Notes under the pieces: model-generated
The model's input: only the letters and a program-made list of their open reading frames with translations
Told to the model about the DNA's origin: nothing
Database searches by the model: none
Part shown: positions 1 through 11,148 of the stretch, one piece after another
Layout of the letters: every line of letters begins with the position of its first letter
Position numbering within the stretch: the first letter of the stretch is position 1
Program-made: the position numbers and the translations under genes
Assembly: GCA_947685225.1 (NCBI GenBank)
Contig: CANTUV010000024.1
Span: forward strand, 52,170,001 to 52,234,000
Direction of reading: 5' to 3'
Length of the DNA stretch: 64,000 nucleotides
Source: Garcia nutans
Lineage: Eukaryota > Streptophyta > Magnoliopsida > Malpighiales > Euphorbiaceae

Positions 1-1667
1 CTTACAACTTTTGGAAATCTAAATTAATTGATAAAAGTAAATAATCATTCATCATAAATAAATCATTCATCAAAGCTATTAATCAAAATAGAAAATAAAA
101 ATCCATCCATGATAAATTAAATAAATCAAGTATTGAAATTAAATAAATTAAAGCATAAGAAATAAATCAAAACATAATCAAGTATGGAATTGAATAAAGC
201 AAATAAAAGTCCAATTATGGCTACTGTGACTTTTTATGGAATTAAAATAAATTAAGCTTTTATGTTTTAAAGAGTTGGTAAGACTCTTTGATTAACAAAA
301 TTAAGGTTTGAATGATGATATCATGAAACTAGGGTTTTAAACACTTTAAAAAACTTTAATTTGTGATTTTTGGTTATTGGGTTCCTAAGCTACTGTGTAA
401 CATTTAGGTTTTTATGTTTTTATGTTTTTTAATGTTTTAAAAGGATTTAGGTTCATAAAAATTAGGGTTTAAGGTTTTAAAAGGGCTAGTGTTGAATTTT
501 GGCAGTTGAATTTGGATTTGATATTTTGGAAGTAGGGTCACGGGTGGTGAATAATTTTTAGGAATTTGGAAATCAATTTGATATTTTCATGAAGTTTTAT
601 GAATTTAAACAAATAAATTAAAGTTTTTATAAGTAGAGAAGATGTTTTAGAAGACTTTTTGAATGAAATAGAACCTACTTTAAGATTTTAAAAGAAGCAG
701 AATTTACATCTTAGTTTTGTTGAAAAATATGTTCAATTAGAGTTTTAAGGTTTTTAAGAAGAAAAAATAACAATTTTAAGCCTTTTGGAAGATAAACCAA
801 TGAAATAAGTTTTTTTTTTCTTTAGAAAAACTAAATTAAAGTTCAAAGGATTTTAATTTTGATTTCATATATTTGCTACTGTGTAAAAAAAACAATTAAA
901 GAAAATTAATTAACACATACCTTCTTTTGATGATTTCTCAAAAAATAATTCTTCTTGGATGAACTAGCTCCAAAGACAAGCTTTTTTTTGCCTTTGAATC
1001 CTCTAAATCGTGCTACTGTTGTTCCAGAAAAAAGTTAAATTGAATTTCTTCTTTTCCTTCCTTGATTTGGTTTCAAATTTTCCAAACTCCTCTTGGATTT
1101 TTGCCTCCCCATTTTTAATTGTCTTTGGTCCTTATTTATAGTGGTTTGAGGTTGTTTATTCCTAATTAGTTAAGGTAAGTAATATTAATAAAAAAAAAGA
1201 AACCAAAACCTAATTGGATTAGGTTTCAAAAAATTTGCGTCGAAAAATTTACGTTGCCGAAAAAAATTCTGCCGCAGAAATCTGCGGCAGCGCGCACGGA
1301 GCGGGCTCGTAAGCTATTTTGCAGGCAAAAAATTTCTGCGTTTGAAATAACTGGGCTATTTCACAGGCGGAAAATTTCTGCGTGCGAAATAGCACAGTGA
1401 TTTCGCCCGCAGGAATTTCCTGCGGGCGAAATACCCACCGGCCCGTGCGACGATTTTTTCGTCGCCGATTTTTTCAACTTTGATTTTGATTTTGATTTTG
1501 ATTTTTTTGATTTTGATTTGTTTATTTCTATTTTTTATTAAAAAAAATTAGATACTAAAGTAAAAATTATTTAATAAAAATTATTTTGGACCAATTAGAC
1601 AACAAAAATCATTTTAGACTAAATAAAACATATTAGACCGGATTGGGTAAAAAATTAAGGGTCTACA
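1..1667 (-). mobile_element. LTR of gag-only LTR retrotransposon (left edge cut)
   Basis: The sequence is collinear with the LTR that begins at 21297, from its internal cttacaac segment to the terminal GGGTCTACA at 1667. On the minus strand the LTR therefore starts TGTAGACCC. It is AT-rich, with many TTAGGGTTT-like words and a GC-rich hairpin island near 1240-1475. The right edge abuts the pol region of chromovirus A just after its RNase H/linker, so this family inserted into A; GTAAC (1668-1672) would be the target duplication, but the other end is outside the window. It may be a solo LTR or the 5' LTR of a minus-strand element. No gene lies here. Confidence 0.85.
1270..1465. repeat. GC-rich inverted-repeat island in LTR
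   Basis: Three perfect inverted repeats lie within 200 bp of otherwise AT-rich LTR: TGCCGCAGA/TCTGCGGCA (1270-1289), a 16-bp arm pair with a 1-nt spacer (1400-1415 and 1417-1432, arm ATTTCGCCCGCAGGAA), and GCGACG/CGTCGC (1447-1465). In the minus-strand LTR they lie roughly 200-400 bp from the U3 start. They could be promoter or enhancer elements or RNA structure; function is unknown. The sister LTR ending at 25795 keeps a GC-rich block here but with weaker pairing. Confidence 0.75.
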
Positions 1668-4207
1668 GTAACATAAACTGCCATCATCCCTCACATAAAA
1701 GTCTCGACTTTCCCCTTTCTGACAAACCAGTACAATTTTTTGAATTCTCTCATCTGCTAATTGAGCCTCCCTAATATGATCCAACAAGACTGGCCTCAAT
1801 TGCAACTGAGCCATCAAAGCACCATCATTAGAAGACTCAAATCTAGCATGCAATGCTCTCAACTCAACAAGCAACGAATGTGAATAAGCAGTCAAACCTG
1901 CCAAAGATTTTCGACTCAAGGCATCAGCAACAACATATGCCTTACCAGGATGATAATCAATCAAACAATCGTACTCTTTAATCAACTCTATCCACCGTCT
2001 CTGCCGAAGATTCAGCTCTATCTGAACACCCAGGTATTTCAAACTCTTGTGATCTGTATAAATGAAACACTTCTCCCCATACAAATAATGCCGCCAAATC
2101 TTCAAGGCAAAAACTATTGGTGCTAATTCCAAATCATGCATTGGATAATTCAGCTCATGCGGTTTCAACTGTCGAGAGGCATAAGCAATGACTTTACCCT
2201 GCTGCATCAAAACACAACCTAAACTATTGTGTGAAGCATCAATATATATCACTTATGGTTTACCTTCCACAGGCTGGGTAAGGACAGGAGCTTAAGTCAA
2301 CATCTCTCTCAGTTGCTCAAAACTCGCTTGACACTGATCTGTCCACACAAATTTAAATCCTTTCCGAAGTAATTTGGTGAGTGGTGTAGCTATTATAGAA
2401 AAACCCTTCACAATTTGACGATAATAGCCTGCCAATCCCAGAAAACTTCTAACCTTTGTCACAGTCTTTGATGGACTCCAATTCAAGATAGCCTCAATTT
2501 TACTCGAATCAACTCTAATACCCTCTGTTGAAACCACATGACCAAGAAAAGCTATCTGATAGAGCCAAAACTCACCCTTTGGCAGCTTAGCATACAACTA
2601 CTTCTCTCTCAGAGTCTGCAATACGATTCGCAAATGCCTATCATGATCCTCCTCATTACGCGAATACACCAAGATGTCATCAATGAAGACCACCACAAAT
2701 TGATTTAAATATGGTCTGAATACCTTGTTCACCAAATCCATAAAAGTTGATGGTGCATTCATCAATCCAAAGGGCATCACCAGAAACTCATAATGCCCAT
2801 ACCTCGTACGAAAAGCTATCTTGGGTACATCCACATCTCTGACTCTCAACTGATGGTACCCTGATCTCAGATCAATCTTAGACAATACTGTTGCTCCATT
2901 AAACTGATCAAAGAGATCATCTATCCGAGGCAAAGGATACTTGTTCTTGATGGTCACCTTATTCAATTGCCTATAATCAATACACAATCTCATGGTACCA
3001 TCCTTCTTCTTCACAAACAACACATGCACTCCTCACGGGGACACACTAGGGCGGATGAACCCTTTATCCAATAACTCCTGCAACTGCACCTTCAACTCTC
3101 TCAACTCAGCAGGTGCCATCCGATAAGGGGTAATAGAGATAGGAGTGGTACCAGGCAACAAATCGATACCAAACTTCACTTCTCTCTCAGGAGGTACCCC
3201 TGGCAACTCATCAGGGAAAATATCTGGAACTCGATAACAATGGGTATACTTTCAAGCAGGGATCCCACTACTCTAGTATCTACAACATGAGCAAGATAAG
3301 CCTCACATCCCTTCCGAATCATTCTCCTAGCTGAAACAACTGAAACAAACATAAATGAAAGATACCTTTCCTCACTAGATACTAAAACATCCCTACCATC
3401 CTGTGTTCTCAAAGTAACACATTTCTTCTGACAGTCTACCATAGCCCCATGCTTGGATAACCAATCCATACCCAAAATCAGATCATTTTCCCTGAAAGGC
3501 ATCTCAATCAGGTCACCGAGAAACTCCTCATCTTGAAAAACAATTGGACTATCTCGGTGCACACAGCTCATCACAACATTATGCCCCAAAGGATTTGTCA
3601 CCAAGACATGAAATCCTAGGGACTCAGAATGCAATTCAAACACAGGCAAGATGGATGCACTTATGTATGAATGTGTAGATCCAGGATCTAATAGAGCAAG
3701 GACTGAAATACCAAATAAAGAAAATGTACCTGCAATGACGGCTGAAGCATTCGGCTGCCTCTGCATCACATAAACCCACTGAGATGGCCTAGCCTCATCT
3801 GGCCTACTGTCTCCAGATGTAGAGCCTCCTCTCTAACTAAACATAGGGCGACCACCTCTACTAAAATCTCTGCAACCACGACCCCCTCTGACACTGGGTC
3901 GAGAAGATATACTATCTGCTGCCTAATCTCTGGTGGCTCGGGACAATCTTTGATAAAATGGTCTGATGATCCACATCTAAAATACACTCCTGAAGCACTT
4001 CTCCACCAGCAGACACCTCCGTGTACTATACCACAGTGAACGCAAGTAGGTGGAGTAGGTCTCTGAGCCACTGGGGTCGGAGCACTAGCCACTGAAATTG
4101 TAGGTCTCTGTCTCTGTCTCTGCTACTGTACTAACCTGCCAAACTACCCCTGACTCCTACTAAACCTCTAAAAATGTCCCTCTCAGCCTTTCTTCACTGA
4201 TGAAGAC
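1668..4207 (-). pseudogene. Chromovirus A gag-pol, partial and decayed (Ty3/gypsy)
   Basis: Reading leftwards from 4207: gag C-terminal part with a zinc knuckle (about 4050-3950), aspartic protease (LLDPGSTHSYIS near 3690), reverse transcriptase (3170-2290, FIDDILVYSRN near 2680), and RNase H (2252-1860, YIDAS and YTDHKSL). Sister copies B, C and E match throughout. The zinc knuckle has lost its first Cys (Tyr in its place). There are two frameshifts, gag to protease and protease to RT; after that the frame is kept but carries stops, including CAG to TAG at 2598-2600. Integrase is cut off by the LTR ending at 1667. The gag N-terminal part is missing because element B inserted there and a deletion followed. 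It is non-functional. Confidence 0.9.
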
Positions 4208-6279
4208 CCTTCTCCATTGTTGGCCGGCCATCTTAAACAAGAGAGAGAGCAAGAGTGAGTTGGTGGTTAAAGCTCAAATTGAAGGAGTTTTCAAGTGATT
4301 AAGTGGAAATCCAAGAAGATTCATTATTTTGGTAAGTTCTCTCTCTTGGTTTCTTTTGATATTTGAAGTTGTGTAAAGGTTTGATTGTTAATGTTTGAAA
4401 GTAGGGTTGTGTTGATTGTTATATGTTGGAATATGTTTAATTTAATTGATGATGATGTTGGTTTTGGTTTGAAGAGTATAAGTTAAGTTGATGTTGGTAT
4501 TGAAAGAGTAAGAGTGTTGTTGGTTTTAGGGTTTTGAAGTGGTAAGTGGTGTTTAACTTGAGTTTGATTAATTATTTTCATAGATTTGCATGTTATTGAT
4601 GTATGTTAGAGTTGTAAGCTTAGAATATGTGAAATTAGTCGAAGGCAGTAGCATTTTGGATGCCACGCCCTTGGCCCTTTGGTGCCATGGCCGTGGGGAG
4701 TTAAACAATTTGGGCAGAATTGGTTTCTACCCCACGCCCATGGGGGGTTGGGGTGGCCACGGCCGTGGGCTATATCATGTGGTGTTGAGTTGTAATGTGT
4801 GTTATAGAGGTCTAAGATGAGGTTAGTAAGTGATAAATTGTATTTAATTCATGCATTGTATCATTTTGGATTAGGTTTTGGAAGGAAGTGATTTGCCCTA
4901 AATTGAGAAGTTAAGAATTCTTGAAAGAAGGAAGTTTGTAGAGTTGTATAAGTGTTGGCTTAAGGTAAGTACAAACTACATTATTGCATACATTCATATG
5001 ATGTTGAGATTAACATATATTTGATTGTAAATGTATTGATGATGTTTATTGATATAATGTGAACATTGATGATGCATATGAATAATGCTATGTTGTGTAT
5101 AATGTGGAATGTATGTGGAAGATTCTAAATCTATAAATAATGTAAATTGTTATGTATATGTACCAATGATGATTATTATTAATGGATGTTCTATGTAGTT
5201 GATTGTGAATATTTAAATGAGGAATGGAGATACAAAGAGATGATGAAAGATATGATGACATGATGAATTGTATTGATATGATGAGGAGTCATGATTGTTG
5301 GCTATGATGATGTGAATGAGTTATAATTGAGGCATGGTTGCCTATTTTGAATATGAGAATGAAATTAAGATATTAATGAAAAGATTTTGTGTCTAATATG
5401 TTGATTCAATTTTCAGAGTTCTGAGTTTTGCGGCATGCCTATGAAATGATAAATGTGAAATATGATTTATAGTAACAGTCTTGCCGGGTTGAGGATCTCC
5501 TCGAAATTAATCGGGTTGAGGTACAATAGACTGGGTCTGTTAGAATTGTGTTGGTAACAGTCTTGCCGGGTTGAGGATCTCCTTGAGTTTAACCAAGTAG
5601 AGGTCCAAGAGACTGGGTCTGTTACCCTATCCATGGATAGAGAGATATATATATATCGCCTACAGGCTTAATGATTGTGATTATAGACCAAAGCAGTAAC
5701 TCTAAACTTTGAATAACATATTAGTTTGTTTTGGGCCCATATGTGTCAATGTAAATTATGAATGATGAAATGTAGTCTTAGGTGCAATATGAAAATATCA
5801 TTTGTGAATATTATATGAATTGTTAAAATGTATGACATTGTCATTGCATAGAAGCATATCATTATTGTAGTTTGTACCACTAAGCTATGGGCTTAGCGCG
5901 ATTATGATTTATCGCGCAGGTAACAGGGAAGAACCAGCTTGTCCCTCTAGGCCGAGTGGAGGCTACATCTTGAGGTGTATTTAGTGAAGCTTAAAGATCG
6001 AAGAAAAACTGCCAAACATGTATATATTTTATGTTTTTGTAAAACTTGAGTTTTTAATGTATAATTATTTGTAAATATTTGTTACATTTTCCGCTGCATT
6101 AAATAAACATTTTATCTTTTGTATTTTATAATTTCTTTTAAATGATTTAAATTTGTCCATGTTTTTGGTAAAGGAATGAGTCAATTGTTGATTATATCGT
6201 GGCATTTCTATATTCAGTATACGTATATTATGATCGTATCAGCATGTTGTGTACGTATACGGGATATAGGGGTGTTACA
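4208..6279 (+). repeat. 5' LTR of B, left-truncated
   Basis: It matches 11480-13573 almost base for base and ends GGGGTGTTACA at 6279. The first ~330 bp, including the TG end, are missing; the junction at 4200-4208 shows a shared GAAGACCC-like word with element A. It contains GC-rich palindromic words (near 4660-4770), two copies of a ~66-bp module beginning TAACAGTCTTGCC (5474 and 5555 area), an AT dinucleotide run shorter than in the 3' LTR, and the double hairpin at 5878-5932. Confidence 0.93.
5878..5932 (+). other. Conserved double stem-loop in LTR
   Basis: Two adjacent inverted repeats, CTAAGC/GCTTAG and GCGCGAT/ATCGCGC, are followed by CAGGTAACAGG. The same arrangement recurs 400-550 bp before the 3' end of the other chromovirus LTRs here: 13172-13221 and 15813-15862 (plus), 22530-22577, 46579-46627 and 63061-63111 (minus), with decayed or altered forms at 38609-38655, 51612-51672, 58437-58497 and 59255-59335. 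Stem sequences differ between families while pairing is kept, which argues for selection on RNA structure. Its role is unknown. Confidence 0.7.
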
Positions 6280-6286
6280 TTTATTT

Positions 6287-6304
6287 TGGTATTAGAGCCT
6301 AGGT
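6287..6304 (+). other. Primer-binding site of B (initiator-Met tRNA type)
   Basis: TGGTATTAGAGCC lies 7 nt after the LTR end and differs by one base from the plant chromovirus PBS TGGTATCAGAGC, complementary to the 3' end of initiator Met tRNA. The intact form is at 16381 in element C. Confidence 0.85.
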
Positions 6305-6422
6305 TTGAGATTCTCAACCTAGGTGAATTGTAAGAAAAAGAACATTTTGATTTTAAAAGTTGATTTCTGAATAAAATACATGTTTTGGTATGGCAGTCTT
6401 TGATATTTAATAAGAAATATTC

Positions 6423-6436
6423 TGCTGTGTTTGCAG
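6423..6436 (+). promoter_or_regulatory. Possible splice acceptor just before gag
   Basis: TGCTGTGTTTGCAG ends 12 nt before the gag ATG and is preserved in C (ends 16530) and E (ends 31933). It has the form of a plant 3' splice site. A donor-like CAG/GTAACA follows the LTR double hairpin at about 5918. A leader intron is only a hypothesis; the upstream leader contains many ATGs that splicing would remove. Confidence 0.35.
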
Positions 6437-6448
6437 ATATAGGTATAG

Positions 6449-9400
6449 ATGGCATCTCATTCACGACAATCGATTGAGGGTAGTGCAGAAAGTGTAGCTC
6501 CGGAAGAGAGTAGAGAGGTAGCTAGAATTGAGAGGGTTAGTGAGGCACCTGTTTCTGTGCCAGAGAGATCAACTGCTGAGGTGGCTCCGCCAGGTTGGTT
6601 AAGGCATGTGGTGGAATTATTTAGACAAGCTCCAGTGGAGCCACAACCACCACAACCTCAGGTGCCGGTAAGACATTATGACAAATTGAGGAAATATGGG
6701 GTGGAAGATTTCCTAGGCACTACCGATCCTGCAGTGGCTGAGTAGTGGTTGGATAAGGTACAGAGAATATTCATTCAGTTGCATGCCACTTCAGATGAGA
6801 AGTTTGATTATGCCAGATCCCTCTTACAGAAAGATGCATATGACTAGTGGAAGACTGTTCCTCATGCTATGGATGATCCACCTACCTTATCATATGGTGA
6901 TTTCTTGAGGGAGTTCGAGCAGAAGTATACTCTGAGGGAGTATAAAGATCTTAAGAAGATGGAATTTCTAAGTTTGAGGCAAGACAACCAGACGGTAACA
7001 GAGTACGAGATTGAGTACATTCGGTTGAGTCATTATGCTGGGGGAATTATTTCTTATGATATAGATAGATGCAGGAGATTTGTGGAGGGATTGAGGCCCT
7101 CTATCATGTGCCTGGTGTCTGTTTCTAGATACCAGGATTTCTCTCAACTTGTTGCAGCAGCTAGGAGTGTGGAGAGAGCCCAGGGTATAGCCACAGCTGC
7201 TACTGAGGAGGAGACTAGGGTAAGGAGACCCCAGTTTGAGGTAGGGTCTTCATCTGTAAAGAGGGGTAGAGGAAGTTTTGCTCCGAGGTTCAGTAGGAGT
7301 CAGAGACAGCCGGGTAGGTCAGTGCAGTATCCGAGACAGAGACCGAGACCTACAGCTTCTATAGCCAGTGCCCCGACTCCTGTAATGCAGAGGTCTACTC
7401 TACCAATATGTGTTCAGTGTGGTGGAAGACATGGGGGTGTTTGTTGGAAGTATAGTAGATCAGCTGTATGCTTCAGGTGTGGATCGCCTGATCATTTTAT
7501 TAGGGAGTGTCCTGAGATGCAGGAGCAAAGATAGGCTGAGTCTGCAGCCTCTCGACCCAGTGTCAGCAGGGGTGGTCGAGGAGGCAGAGGTTTCAGTAGG
7601 GGTGGTAGATCCGGGTGTAGTCAGAGAGGAGGATCATCATCTAGAGGCAGTAGGCCAGAGGAGGCCGGATCATCTCAGAGGGTGTATGTGATGCAGAGGC
7701 AGCCAGATGCTTCAGCACTCATAGCCGGTACATTTTCTTTATTTGGCATTTCAGTACTAGCTTTAATTGATCCAGGATCTACTCATTCATACATAAGTGC
7801 ATCCATATTGCTTGAGTCTGAATTGCATTCAGAGTCCTTAGGATTTGTTGTCTTGGTGACAAATCCTTTAGGACATAGTGTGGTTGTTAGTATGGTGCAC
7901 CGTGATAGTGTAGTTGTGGTACAAGGTGAGAAATTTCCTGGAGATTTGATTGAAATGCCTTTTAAAGAATATGATTTGATCTTAGGCATGGATTGGCTAT
8001 CCAAACATGGAGTTGTGGTAGATTGTCAAAAGAAGTGTGTTACTTTGAGAACCAATGATGGTAGGAGTGTGATAGTATCTAGTGAGCAGAGGCAACTTGC
8101 ATCTTTGTTCCTATCAGCTGTAACAACTAGGAAGTTGATTAGAAAAGGGTGTGATGCTTACCTTGCTCATGTTGTGGATACTAGAGTAGGGGGTTCTCAA
8201 CTTGATAATATAACCACAGTTGCGGATTTTCCGGATGTGTTTCCTGAGGAGTTTCCAGGGTTACCCCCTGAGAGAGAGGTTGAGTTCGATATCGATTTGC
8301 TACCTGGTACCACTCCCATCTCTATCACTCCTTATTGCATGGCACCTGCTGAATTGAGAGAGTTGAAGGTGCAGTTACAGGAGTTGTTGGATAAAGAGTT
8401 TATTCGCCCTAGTGTTTCACCATGGGGAGCTCCTGTCTTGTTTGTGAAGAAGAAGGATGGTACTATGAGACTATGCATTGATTATAGGCAATTGAACAAA
8501 GTGACTATAAAGAATAAATATCCTTTGCCTAGAATTGATGATCTCTTTGATCAATTGAAGGGAGCATCAGTGTTTTCTAAGATTGATTTGAGATCAGGGT
8601 ACCATCAATTGAGGGTTAGAGCCGAAGATGTTTCTAAGACAGCTTTCCGCACCAGATATGGGCATTATGAGTTTTTAGTAATGCCTTTTGGGTTGACAAA
8701 TGCACCTGCAGCTTTCATGGATTTGATGAATAGGGTGTTTAGGCCCTATTTGGATCAGTTTGTGGTAGTTTTTATCGATGATATTTTGGTATATTCACGT
8801 AATAAGGAGGAGCATGACAAACATTTGCGGATTGTGTTGCAAATCCTGAGAGAGCAGCAGTTGTATGCTAAGTTGTCAAAGTGTGAGTTTTGGCTTGACC
8901 AAGTTACTTTTCTAGGGCATATAGTTTCAACGGATGGCATTCGAGTTGATCCAAGTAAAGTTGAAGCTATTTTGAATTGGAGTCCACGAAAGTCTGTGAC
9001 TGAAGTTAGAAGTTTTCTGGGTTTGGCAGGCTATTACTGACGGTTTGTGAAAGGTTTTTCTTTGATAGCTACTCCACTCACCAGATTGCTTCGGAAGGGA
9101 GTTAGATTTGTGTGGACGGAACAGTGTCAAACTAGTTTTGAGCAGTTGAAAGAAATGTTGACCCAAGCACCTGTTCTTACTTTACCCGTTGAAGATAAAC
9201 CATATGTGATTTATAGTGATGCTTCACATAATGGTTTAGGATGTGTCTTGATGCAAGAGGGTAAAGTTATAGCTTATGCTTCTCAGCAGTTGAAGCCGCA
9301 TGAGCTTAATTATCCGACTCATGATTTGGAGTTGGCAGCTATAGTGTTTGCTCTGAAGATTTGGCAACACTATTTATATGGGGAGAAATGTTTTATCTAT

Positions 9401-11101
9401 ATGGAACACAAAAGTTTGAAATATTTGGGTGTTCAAAAGGAGTTGAATCTTCGGCAAAGGCGATGGTTAGAATTGATTAAAGACTATGACTGCTTCATTG
9501 ATTACCATCCTGGTAAGGCGAATGTAGTTGCTGATGCCCTGAGTCGGAAATCTTTGGCGGGTTTAGCTGTTTATTCGCTCTTGTTACTTGTTGAGTTGAG
9601 AGCGTTGCATGCTAGTTTTGAAGTATGTGATGATGGTGCATTATTAGCTCAGCTGCAGTTGAGACCAGTATTGTTAGATCATATAAAAGAAGCTCAATTA
9701 GCGGATGAGAAAATTCAGAAGATTGTATCAGATTGCCAAAATGGGGAGAGTTGAGATTTCTATGTGAAGAATGATGGTAGTCTTTGGTTTAAGGATAGGT
9801 TGTGTGTACCTGATGATGGTAAATTGAGAAAAATCATTTTAGAGGAAGCACACCAATCGGCTTTTGCTATGCATCCGGGTAGTACAAAGATGTACCATGA
9901 TTTGAGACAGCATTATTGGTGGTATGGTATGAAGAGAGACATAGCAGAATTTGTAGCTAAATGTCTCACTTGCCAGAGGGTGAAAGCTGAGCATCAAGTT
10001 CCAACTGGGTTGCTTCAACCTTTAACAGTGCCTGAATGGAAATGGGAGAGAGTGACAATGGATTTTGTATCGGGGTTGCCATTGACTCAAAAGAAGCATG
10101 ATGCTATTTGGGTGATTGTTGATCAATTGACAAAGACAGCTCATTTTCTTCCCGTTAGGATGGATTATTCTCTTGAAAGGTTGGTTGAGCTGTATATTAA
10201 TGAAATAGTGAAGTTGCATGGAGTCCTAATTTCTTTAGTGTCTGATCGAGATCCTCGGTTTACTTCGAGGTTTTGGAAGAGTTTACATGGTGCTTTGGGA
10301 TCTCGATTGCACTTTAGTACTACTTTTCATCCACAGACAGATGGGCAGTCAGAGAGAGTAATACAGATTATTGAGAATATGTTGAGAAGTTGTGTCATTG
10401 ATTTCTCTGGAAGTTGGGACAGATTTTTGCCACTCGTTGAATTTGATTACAACAACAGTCATCAATCCAGTATTGGTATGGCACCGTTTGAGGCACTATA
10501 TGGTAGAAGATGCAGAACTCCTTTAGGTTGGAATGAAATTGGAGAGGGCAAGTTAATTGGTCCTGATTTGATTAAAGAAACTGAAGAGAAAGTGAAAATA
10601 ATTCGGGATCGGTTGAAAGCAGCTTCAGACCGACAAAAATCTTATTCAGACTTAAAAAGGAGAGACATAGAATTTGATATTGGAGATAAAGTATTTTTGA
10701 AAGTGTCTCCTTGGAAGAAAATCTTGAGGTTTGGTCGGAAAGGGAAATTGAGTCCTCGTTTCATTGGACCGTATGAAGTTTTGGAAATAGTTGGGCCAGT
10801 TGCTTATCGTCTTGCTTTGCCACCTGAGTTGGATAGAATCCATAATGTATTCCATGTTTCCATGTTGCGGAGGTATAGATCGGATCCATCTCATATCTTA
10901 CCAGTTGAATCCATTGAAGCGAGTTCGGATCTGACATTTGAAGAAGAACCAGTTGCTATTTTGGCACATGAAGTGAAAGAGTTGAGAAATAAGAAAGTGC
11001 CATTGGTGAAAGTTCTGTGGAAGAATCATGGTAAAGAAGAAGCAACTTGGGAGAGTGAGCAAGCAATGCGAGATCAATATCCTCAACTGTTTCAAATTTG
11101 A
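6449..11101 (+). pseudogene. Chromovirus B gag-pol polyprotein, one frame with five stops
   Basis: One reading frame of 1551 codons runs without any frameshift. Approximate residues: gag with CCHC zinc knuckle at 341 (CFRCGSPDHFIREC), protease DPGSTHSYIS at 441, RT FIDD at 775-778, RNase H YSDAS at 924, integrase HHCC from 1135, integrase catalytic D1205, D1266 and E1302 (35 residues between the last two), and a chromodomain-like tail to 1550. Premature stops lie at 6743, 6845, 7532, 9038 and 9752; in sister copies these codons are CAG, TGG, CAG, CGA and CGA. In RNase H the usual YTDHKS is YMEHKS, altering a catalytic Asp. The start was chosen at the ATG after the conserved TTTGCAGATATAGGTA leader, shared with C and E. 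It is not translatable as one protein now. Confidence 0.93.
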
Positions 11102-11135
11102 TATCAGGTAATTTCGAGGACGAAATTTTTTTTTT

Positions 11136-11148
11136 AGAGGGGGAGAAT
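11136..11148 (+). other. Polypurine tract of B
   Basis: AGAGGGGGAGAAT lies directly before the 3' LTR start and after the stop codon plus a short TTTCGAGGACGAAAT-type spacer. It primes plus-strand DNA synthesis in this element class. Confidence 0.9.

Noticed and set aside
4590..4820. 76-codon plus-strand ORF repeated at 11859-12089
   Set aside because: It is simply the same LTR sequence twice and spans the GC-rich palindromic block; no sign of coding selection.
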